Source: Bog-532 sp963830385 (GTDB lineage Bacteria; Actinomycetota; Actinomycetes; Streptosporangiales; Streptosporangiaceae). From it: a stretch of 64,000 nt of DNA. The notes below the pieces were generated by a model. It made no database searches, was not told the DNA's origin, and saw nothing but the letters and a program-made list of their open reading frames with translations. How positions within the stretch are numbered: the first letter of the stretch is position 1; the number at the start of each line of letters is the position of its first letter. Location: positions 1-64,000 of the forward strand of contig CAWHMD010000011.1 of assembly GCA_963830385.1 (NCBI GenBank), given 5' to 3'. The translations under genes and the position numbers were made by a program. Of this stretch, positions 58,524-64,000 are shown piece by piece.

Positions 58524-58621
58524 GTCCGTCTCCTCGAATCGTCCTGCCCCTATGACGAACGGCGGCCCCAGAACGTGACGGTCAGCCGGTACCCGCCGAT
58601 AGTGTGGGCTGCCAGTGCCGT

Positions 58622-58717
58622 GGAGGTGTACGCGTTCCTGGTGGGCGCCCCGGTCTTCAAAACCGGTGAGCGGTGCTCCGCGCCGCTGGCGGGTTCGATT
58701 CCCGTCCACCTCCGCCA
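58622..58717 (+). tRNA. selC: tRNA-Sec (UCA anticodon)
   Basis: A 96-nt tRNA with 5' GGAGGTG pairing 3' CACCTCC (acceptor), anticodon stem CCGGT/ACCGG, loop CTTCAAA with anticodon TCA at 58657-58659, a long variable arm (about 20 nt, GC-rich), T arm GCGGG-TTCGATT-CCCGT, discriminator G and an encoded CCA. The UCA anticodon plus length is diagnostic of selenocysteine tRNA, which reads UGA with SelB and a SECIS element. selA, selB and selD are not in the window. Confidence 0.95.
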
Positions 58718-58818
58718 CCATCGTGCGGCCTCTTCGTCGCCCTCTGGTGCGACTCGGGCTGTTATGCTCCCCCCGGTGAAACCGCCCGGGCCTGCGGCCG
58801 GTTCGCGCCCGAGCGGGG

Positions 58819-60015
58819 GTGACCTGCCGCGTGGTATCGACGACTGAGCCGCCGCGAGGAGGCTGGCTGCGCCCCCGCGGCCCGCGGCCCGGCCCGGCCC
58901 TGAGCGAACGGCTGCCGGTGCCCTGGGCCTTCCCGCTGATCGTCTTCGCGGTCACCTGGGTGCTGATCCTGGCGGCCTGGTACGGCTCGGCCGCCATCTA
59001 CGGCCAGGGCCACCCGTGGAGCTGGCACTTCCTGTTCAAGGACGCCGACTACTACCTGGGCATCGCCGAGCACGGTTACCCGCCGCGGGTGCATTTCCCG
59101 TGGATCAACGGCCCGGTCGCCAACCGGGTCGCGTTCTTCCCGCTGTTCCCGTTGCTGGTCCGGCTGGCCAGCTACCTGACCGGCGGAAATTACCTGATCG
59201 CGGGGCTGATCGTCAGCGTGCTGGCCGGGGCCGCCTCCGCGCTCGGGGTCTGGGCCCTGGCCGCCCGGGTGTGCGATCGCTGGGTCGCCGACCGGGCCGT
59301 CATCTTGTACTGCTTCTTCCCCGGCGCGATGACCTTCGGCATGCTCTACTCCGAGCCGCTCGCCGTCGCCATCGCCGCGGCCGCCCTGCTTGCGCTGCTC
59401 AGCCGGCGGTGGCTGCTGGCCGGGATCCTCGGCGCGGCCGGCACCGCCGAGCGTCCCACCCTGATCATCCTCGCCGTGGTGGCCGGGGTCGCCGCCCTGC
59501 AGGCGATCTGGACCCGCCGCGACTGGTGGTCGCTGCTCGCCCCGGCCCTGACCCCGCTCGGCATGCTCGCGTTCTTCGGCTATCTCGGGCACCGGTACCA
59601 CGACTACAAGTTCTGGTTCCAGGTCGAGAAGGCCGGCTGGCACCAGCACATCGACTGGGGGGTGCACACGCTCCGCATCGTGTTCTGGGCCGACCCGGCC
59701 ACCGCCCGCTACCAGGTCTTCAACCTGGTGCTCATGCTCATGTTCATCGCCGCCGTGGCCGGGATCGCGCTGACCGTGGCGGCCCGGCTGCCGCTGCCGG
59801 TCACGCTGTTCGGCGTGCTCGTGGTGCTGTCGTCGGTGGTCGCCTACGGGCAGAACACCAAGCCCCGCTTCGTCTGGTCCGGGTTCACCCTCTTCATCGG
59901 CGCGGCCGCCAAGCTGCCGAGGTTCCTCTACTGGCCGGCGGTCGTGCTGTCCGCCGCCGCCCTGGTCTTCCTGACCGGCTGGTGGCCGCACCACCGCATC
60001 GGCCCCGCCCCCTGA
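58819..60015 (+). CDS. PIG-V-like polytopic membrane glycosyltransferase
   Basis: 398 residues from GTG 58819 (a second GTG lies at 58831). About ten TM helices. FLFKDADYYLGIAEHGYP is the first-loop acidic motif expected to hold the catalytic Asp in GT-C enzymes, and RVAFFPLFPLLVRLASYL matches the PIG-V/mannosyltransferase region. It would transfer a sugar from a polyprenol-phosphate donor on the outer face. tRNA-Sec lies about 100 bp upstream. Identity of sugar unknown. Confidence 0.8.
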   Translation: MTCRVVSTTEPPRGGWLRPRGPRPGPALSERLPVPWAFPLIVFAVTWVLILAAWYGSAAIYGQGHPWSWHFLFKDADYYLGIAEHGYPPRVHFPWINGPVANRVAFFPLFPLLVRLASYLTGGNYLIAGLIVSVLAGAASALGVWALAARVCDRWVADRAVILYCFFPGAMTFGMLYSEPLAVAIAAAALLALLSRRWLLAGILGAAGTAERPTLIILAVVAGVAALQAIWTRRDWWSLLAPALTPLGMLAFFGYLGHRYHDYKFWFQVEKAGWHQHIDWGVHTLRIVFWADPATARYQVFNLVLMLMFIAAVAGIALTVAARLPLPVTLFGVLVVLSSVVAYGQNTKPRFVWSGFTLFIGAAAKLPRFLYWPAVVLSAAALVFLTGWWPHHRIGPAP

Positions 60016-60053
60016 CCGGGGCCCGGCCCTGACCGGCGCGCTAACCTGCACGG

Positions 60054-60449
60054 GTGACGACCAACAGCCCGATCGCTGCCAGCCACCTCGACCTGCTCGA
60101 ACGGCCGCTGTACGGGCACCTGGCCACGATCCGCCCGGACGGCGGGGTGCAGGTCAACCCGATGTGGTTCGAGTTCGACGGCGAGTTCATCCGGTTCACT
60201 CACACCAGCACCCGGCAGAAGTACCGCAACCTGATGGCCAACCCGGTCGCGGCCTTTTCCATCAATGATCCGGACCAGCCGTACCGGTACCTGGAGGTAC
60301 GCGGCGTCCTCGACCACGTCGACCCCGACCCCGAGGGCGCGTTCTACCGCCAGCTGTCCCGTCGCTACGGGCGCGGCGACCAGGCGCCCCCGGACGCGGC
60401 CGACCGGGTGGTCCTGTTCATCCGGCCGGCCGCCACCAGCACCCAGTAA
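60054..60449 (+). CDS. PPOX-class F420-dependent oxidoreductase
   Basis: 131 residues from GTG; TAACCT lies 7 nt upstream with no ribosome site, so leaderless. PLYGHLATIRPDGGVQVNPMWFEFDGEFIRFTHTSTRQKYRNLMANP is the split beta-barrel core of the TIGR03618-like F420 group, and RYLEVRGVLDHVDPDP follows. Probably reduces a small substrate with F420H2. Confidence 0.9.
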   Translation: MTTNSPIAASHLDLLERPLYGHLATIRPDGGVQVNPMWFEFDGEFIRFTHTSTRQKYRNLMANPVAAFSINDPDQPYRYLEVRGVLDHVDPDPEGAFYRQLSRRYGRGDQAPPDAADRVVLFIRPAATSTQ

Positions 60450-60453
60450 CCGC

Positions 60454-60819
60454 TCAGCCCGAGCGGAGGATGTCCGCCAGCACGGCCGCGTGGCTGATGT
60501 CCACGGTCCTGGTCGCGGTGAGCAGGATGACCGGCCCGCGCCGGTGCCAGTCCCGCAGTCCGGCCAGCGCGGCCGCCGGTTCCGGCTCGGTCAGCTCCTG
60601 CCGGTAGCGCTCGGTGAACTCGGCGAACCGCTCCGGGTCGTGCCCGTACCAGTGCCGCAGCTCGTCCGACGGCGCGACCGCCCGGCACCACTCGTCCAGC
60701 GCCGCCGCCTGCTTGCTCACGCCCCGCGGCCACAGCCGGTCCACCAGCAGCCGCGCCCCGTCATCGGCCGTGGCCGGCTCGTAGATGCGCCCGACCCGGA
60801 CCGGCTGACCAGACGTCAT
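60454..60819 (-). CDS. DUF488 family protein
   Basis: 121 residues. IYEPATADDGARLLVDRLWPRGVSKQAAALDEWCRAVAPSDELRHWYGHDPERFAEFTERYRQEL is the full DUF488 (YeaO-like) pattern with RLWPRGxxK and W-x-x-x-x-A-P-S. Its function is not known. It is convergent with the PPOX gene and divergent from the glycosylase gene with a 14-bp gap. Confidence 0.92.
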   Translation of the reverse strand: MTSGQPVRVGRIYEPATADDGARLLVDRLWPRGVSKQAAALDEWCRAVAPSDELRHWYGHDPERFAEFTERYRQELTEPEPAAALAGLRDWHRRGPVILLTATRTVDISHAAVLADILRSG

Positions 60820-60833
60820 GAAGGCATCCTTAC

Positions 60834-61511
60834 ATGATGACCCCGGACGACGCGCACGCCTACGCCGAGCTGGCCGGGCGGGACCCGGTCCTGGCCGGCG
60901 TCATCGGCGTCTACGGGACACCGGAGCCGTTCGCCTGGCACGACGGCGGCCGGACCGGTACCAGCAAGTTCGCGGCCATGCTGCTGCACGTGGCCGGGCA
61001 GCGAATCTCGGCCGCGGCCGCGTTCACGATCTACGACCGGATCAGCGCGGCCGCGGGCGGCGGGCCGCCGACCGCCCGGGCCATCGCCGGCCTGGGCCCG
61101 GACCGGCTGCACGAGTACGGCCTGGCCCGGGCCCGGGCCGGGTACGCGGTCGCGCTGGCCGAGGCCGAGCTGTCCGGCGGACTGGACATCGAGCACCTCG
61201 AAGCGGTGCCGGACGACGAGGTGGTGGCCAGGCTCACGGCCGTCCGTGGGATCGGCGTCTGGTCGGCCCAGACCTTCCTGATCCACAACCTGGCCCGCCC
61301 GGACGTGTGGCCCGCGGCCGACCAGGGCATCCGCCAGGCGATCATCCGGCTGTGGCGGCTGGACCGGCCGCCGTCACTGGCCGAGGTCCGTCGCCGCGGC
61401 CAGGCCTGGTCGCCCTACCGGTCCTACGCCGCCGAGCTACTGTGGCGCTCGCTCCACCCGCCGGAAGAGCCGTCCGACCCCAAGGAGCGGGCCCTGCGTC
61501 ACCGCCCGTAG
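60834..61511 (+). CDS. HhH-GPD DNA glycosylase (AlkA/3-methyladenine type)
   Basis: 225 residues. The helix-hairpin-helix is LTAVRGIGVWSAQTFLIHNLARPDVWPAADQGI (about residues 130-165), with the catalytic Asp in AADQGI and Gly-rich hairpin R-G-I-G-V-W-S-A, as in DNA-3-methyladenine glycosylase 2. Removes alkylated bases from DNA. It lacks the N-terminal AlkA beta domain, as many actinobacterial short forms do. Confidence 0.9.
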   Translation: MMTPDDAHAYAELAGRDPVLAGVIGVYGTPEPFAWHDGGRTGTSKFAAMLLHVAGQRISAAAAFTIYDRISAAAGGGPPTARAIAGLGPDRLHEYGLARARAGYAVALAEAELSGGLDIEHLEAVPDDEVVARLTAVRGIGVWSAQTFLIHNLARPDVWPAADQGIRQAIIRLWRLDRPPSLAEVRRRGQAWSPYRSYAAELLWRSLHPPEEPSDPKERALRHRP

Positions 61512-61620
61512 GTCCCTTTTGGAAACCCCGAAAACGTTCACAGGTGGCGGATGCCCCACCGCATCTGCGGGCTCCCTGGCCGACCGCGGCCGTCCGCGAG
61601 CAGCCGGCCGGGCGTGCTGG

Positions 61621-62454
61621 TCACTCTGGGCCGGTGGCGACCGGCCGGGCGGGGTCGGTGATCCAGTGCGACCACGACCCCGGGTACAGCGCGGCCGGGA
61701 AGCCCGCCACCTCCAGGGCCAGCACCTCGTGGGCGGCCGTGATCCCCGACCCGCAGTACACCGTGACCGGCCGGCCGCCGGTGACCCCGAGCGCGCTGAA
61801 CCGCTCACGCAGCGCCGCCGGGGCGAGGAACACCCCGTCCGCGTCCATGTTGTCCCGGGTCGGAGCCGAGACCGCGCCGGGAATGTGCCCGGCCACCGGG
61901 TCGACCGGCTCGACCTCGCCCAGGTAGCGTTCCCGGTCCCGGGCGTCCAGCAGCAGACCGTCCTCGGCGGCCTGGAGCACGTCGTCCACCTCGACCACCC
62001 CGGCCCCCGTCGGCCCGGGCGTGAAGTCGCCCTCGATGACCGCCGGCACGCCCGTCTCCACCGGCTGGCCGGCCCGCCGCCAGGCGGCGAACCCTCCGTC
62101 GAGCACCCGCACGTCCGGGTGGCCGAGCCGCCGCAGCAGCCACCAGGCCCGCGCCGCCGCGGTGGCGTTCCCCGCGTCGTAGACCACCACGGTGCCGTCG
62201 TTGCGCACCCCGAGCCGCCGCATGGCGGCCGCGAACCGCTCCGGCCCCGGCAGCGGATGACGCCCGCCCGCCCCCGCCGGATCGGCCAGTTCGGTGTCCA
62301 GGTTGACGAACCGGGCGCTGGGCAGATGACCAGCCAGGTAGTCCTCCTCGCCGGGTCCCCCGGCCAGCGTCCACCGCACGTCCAGCACAACCGGCGGCCG
62401 CGCGCCGTCCACCAGCCCAGCCAGCGTGGCCACGTCGATCAAAGGTCCAGTCAC
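61621..62454 (-). CDS. Sulfurtransferase, two-domain rhodanese (SseA-like)
   Basis: 277 residues from GTG 62454; the open frame runs far upstream without support. Domain 1 (LDVRWTLAGGPGEEDYLAGHLPSARFVNLD) lacks the catalytic Cys; domain 2 has VYCGSGITAAH with Cys234. The GSG loop fits mercaptopyruvate/thiosulfate sulfurtransferases. It moves sulfane sulfur to cyanide or a thiol. Dispersed repeat copy 3 lies upstream. Confidence 0.93.
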   Translation of the reverse strand: MTGPLIDVATLAGLVDGARPPVVLDVRWTLAGGPGEEDYLAGHLPSARFVNLDTELADPAGAGGRHPLPGPERFAAAMRRLGVRNDGTVVVYDAGNATAAARAWWLLRRLGHPDVRVLDGGFAAWRRAGQPVETGVPAVIEGDFTPGPTGAGVVEVDDVLQAAEDGLLLDARDRERYLGEVEPVDPVAGHIPGAVSAPTRDNMDADGVFLAPAALRERFSALGVTGGRPVTVYCGSGITAAHEVLALEVAGFPAALYPGSWSHWITDPARPVATGPE

Positions 62455-62519
62455 AAGAAGAAATCTACGGCCCCCAAGGCCCGCCGCACCCAGCCCCCGT
62501 AACCCCGCAAGCCCCACCC

Positions 62520-62600
62520 GCCTCACGCGTCCCCCCAGTGCGTGTGTACTTCGGATGTGGGTACGTTTTCCCGCACCATCTGCGGGAAAGTGAACCCGAA
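62520..62600 (+). repeat. Dispersed hairpin repeat, copy 3
   Basis: Left arm GGGTACGTTTTCCCGCA at 62559-62575, loop CCATC, right arm TGCGGGAAAGTGAACCC at 62581-62597 (two mismatches). Preceded by GTGTACTTCGGATGTG as in the other copies, same orientation. Lies between the sulfurtransferase start and the LuxR relic. Confidence 0.8.
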
Positions 62601-62609
62601 CCCTCCCGG

Positions 62610-62752
62610 CTATCCCAGCCCGTGCTCGCGCGCGTAACCAATCGCGGCGGCCCGGTCGGCCGAGCCGGTCTTGGCGAAGATCCGGCTGATGTGGCTCTTG
62701 ACCGTGTGCGAGCTCAGGAACAGCTCGGCCGCGATCTCCGGGTAACTGCTGC
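62610..62752 (-). pseudogene. Remnant of a LuxR-type regulator (C-terminal HTH)
   Basis: The minus strand encodes EIAAELFLSSHTVKSHISRIF followed by AKTGSADRAAAIGYAREHGLG and a stop at 62610-62612. This is the last three helices of a LuxR-type HTH. No start or upstream domain exists; the DNA changes to a plus-strand MFS fragment at about 62752. Confidence 0.75.
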
Positions 62753-63050
62753 TGGCCTCGGGGGCCGCGCTCGGGGTGCTCAGCCTGCACCGGAGCCCGC
62801 CGCTGGCCGCGATCTACGGCCTCTGCCTGCTGTCCGGGCTGATCAACGCCTTCGACGGGCCCGCCCGCCAGGTGGCCTGTGGGTCATGATGATGCCGGGC
62901 ATGAGCCCGATCACCGGGTTCGCCACCGGGTCTCTCACCGACACGCTGGGCCCCCGCTCGGTGTTCTTCGCCATCACCATCGCCATGACCGTGCTCATCG
63001 CCTTCTGCTGGCGCCCGCTGCGCCGCGACGCCCTGGACGCTTCGTTACCG
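62752..63050 (+). pseudogene. Remnants of an MFS transporter
   Basis: 62752-62889 encodes LASGAALGVLSLH ... LLSGLINAFDGPARQ, the TM3-TM4 loop of an MFS_3-type exporter, ending at TGA. From 62880 another frame gives WVMMMPGMSPITGFATGSL and VFFAITIAMTVLIAFCWRPL, a C-terminal part. Both lack starts and most TM helices, so the gene is dead, with a large internal deletion. Confidence 0.75.
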
Positions 63051-63129
63051 GAACGATCTTCCGCCGCGGGCCGCCCTGTCCGACAATGGTCGGCGGGGGA
63101 CCGCCAGCGATCGCCAGGGAGGATCGCGC

Positions 63130-63675
63130 ATGACCGAAGCCACCCCGTCCGGGGCCACGTCGCAGCTGACCGACGGGACCGCCGCGGGCCAGTGGACGCT
63201 CGACCCGGCCGGGTCCCGGGCCGAGTTCCGGATCAAGCACTTCTGGGGCGTGATGACCGTGCGCGGCGTCCTGGAGCAGATGACCGGCGACGCCACCGTC
63301 GGCCCGGACGGCACGGTGACCGGGCGGATCAGCTTCGAAGCGGCCTCGCTCAACACCAAGAACAAGCAGCGGGACAAGCACCTGCGCTCCGCGGACTTCT
63401 TCGACGTCGAGAACCACGCGCACGCCGTCCTGACCGTGACCTCGGCCACCCCGGCGGGCCCGGCCGAACTGCGCTGCGAGGGAACCTTCGAAGCGGCCGG
63501 CCATTCCCGGCCGGTCACCTTCACCGCTCATCTGAGGGACGTGACCGCACAGTCCGTCGTGATCGATGCGGAGCTGGAGGTCGATCGCACCGAGTTCGGC
63601 ATGACCTGGAGCCCGATGCGCATCACGCCGAACACCGCCTACGGCACCGTGACCGCGCGGTTCACCCGCGCCTGA
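63130..63675 (+). CDS. YceI family protein
   Basis: 181 residues, ATG with GGGAGG 6 nt upstream. WTLDPAGSRAEFRIKHFWGVMTVRGVLEQMTGDATVGPDGTVTGRISFEAASLNTKNKQRDKHLRSADFFDVENHAHAVL is the full YceI lipocalin-like core, which binds polyisoprenoid-like ligands in known members. No signal peptide is seen, so a cytosolic form. Its 3' end overlaps the convergent gene by 14 bp. Confidence 0.93.
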   Translation: MTEATPSGATSQLTDGTAAGQWTLDPAGSRAEFRIKHFWGVMTVRGVLEQMTGDATVGPDGTVTGRISFEAASLNTKNKQRDKHLRSADFFDVENHAHAVLTVTSATPAGPAELRCEGTFEAAGHSRPVTFTAHLRDVTAQSVVIDAELEVDRTEFGMTWSPMRITPNTAYGTVTARFTRA

Positions 63676-64000
63676 TCAGCGCCGGGGTCAGCGCGGTCAT
63701 CGCCGCCAGCACCGGCTCAAGGCCGGCCCGGGCGGTGATGACCCGCACGATGGTCTCGTCCAGCCCCGCGCTGAGCCGGGCGAACGCGGCCGGCGCGGGG
63801 CCGGCCGGACCGTAGTACCCGACCGCTTGCAGCATCTCCTCCGGCGCCGAGGCCACCAGCTCGGCCAGTTCCGCGCCCCGGTCCCGCCGCTCTTCCAGCT
63901 CGGTCAGCTCGGCGTCGAAGCCCATCTCGGCGAACAGCGCCCGGTAGCCGGCGTCCTTAGGCATCCCCGGCCGGGCCATCGCGTAGCCGAGCACCTGCGC
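63662..64000 (-). CDS. LLM-class flavin/F420-dependent oxidoreductase, C-terminal part
   Basis: The frame is open to the window edge, so only the C-terminus is seen: YRALFAEMGFDAELTELEERRDRGAELAELVASAPEEMLQAVGYYGPAG. This matches the end of luciferase-like F420-dependent oxidoreductases, in which a late G-P-A/Y segment closes the barrel. Substrate and N-terminus are outside the window. Confidence 0.6.
   Translation of the reverse strand, partial: AQVLGYAMARPGMPKDAGYRALFAEMGFDAELTELEERRDRGAELAELVASAPEEMLQAVGYYGPAGPAPAAFARLSAGLDETIVRVITARAGLEPVLAAMTALTPALIRRG

Noticed and set aside
58622..58717. Attachment site of an integrated element at the tRNA gene
   Set aside because: No integrase and no repeated tRNA 3' end was seen on either side in the window.

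Overview
The window is chromosomal DNA from a high-GC actinomycete. Evidence: G/C-ending codons throughout, frequent GTG/TTG starts, several apparently leaderless genes, WXG100/ESX-type secretion substrates, two DtxR/IdeR-type iron boxes, F420-associated enzyme families, a DUF574-type methyltransferase and a divergent-promoter style of regulator/exporter pairs. It cannot be assigned to a genus from sequence alone; a filamentous soil-type actinomycete fits. No phage, transposase, CRISPR array or rRNA was seen. One RNA gene is present, a tRNA-Sec (selC) at 58622-58717.

Layout. 1-8 kb: tail of a VOC protein, then a divergent type VII (ESX) substrate island: on the minus strand an EspC-like helical protein, a giant WXG/RHS polymorphic toxin with a C-terminal toxin domain and a translationally coupled putative immunity gene; on the plus strand two WXG100 proteins and two further helical, partly Pro/Ala-rich ESX-like proteins. 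No secretion machinery is encoded nearby. 8-14.6 kb: methyltransferase, the ferrous-iron importer operon efeUOB under two iron boxes, and a broken DHA2 drug exporter with an intact divergent TetR regulator. 14.7-21.2 kb: isochorismatase-like and HD hydrolases, a Gly-rich membrane protein, an epoxide hydrolase, a methyltransferase/TetR divergent pair and a small P-loop kinase. 21.3-29.6 kb: a secreted phospholipase D (frameshifted) behind a PHO-box-like repeat, a PEBP protein, tandem SGNH esterases, an FAD monooxygenase, a nitroreductase, an M55 peptidase and a GNAT protein. 29.6-36.7 kb: AMP nucleosidase, an FMN-binding/ferric-reductase-like pair, a DHFR-like reductase, a DUF574 methyltransferase and an MFS transporter killed by a TAG codon beside its ArsR-type regulator. 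36.7-45.3 kb: the phenylacetate operon paaZABCEK (paaD absent) flanked by two PaaR-like TetR paralogues and two copies of the same operator. 45.5-52.6 kb: MFS/MarR, an alpha/beta hydrolase lipoprotein, and an ABC exporter with a divergent PadR regulator. 52.7-64 kb: cyclase, Nudix, MOSC (frameshifted), MerR with a relic of an aldo/keto reductase, MFS/TetR, a deazaflavin-type reductase, selC, a PIG-V-like membrane glycosyltransferase, PPOX, DUF488, a DNA glycosylase, a sulfurtransferase, a LuxR/MFS gene graveyard, YceI, and a partial LLM-class oxidoreductase.

Three themes run through the window. First, four genes (RHS toxin, phospholipase D, one PaaR-like regulator, MOSC protein) each lack exactly one base relative to an intact reading frame, in or next to a short G/C run, which points either to homopolymer under-calling in the assembly or to recent decay. 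Second, three MFS exporters are dead by other routes (internal deletion, nonsense codon, fragmentation) while the neighbouring regulator of two of them is intact. Third, an intergenic hairpin repeat occurs three times (about 28.9, 45.4 and 62.57 kb) in the same orientation. The most interesting system-level candidates are the orphan ESX/RHS toxin island with its unrecognised immunity protein, and the four-unit 10-bp tandem operator upstream of the second esterase.
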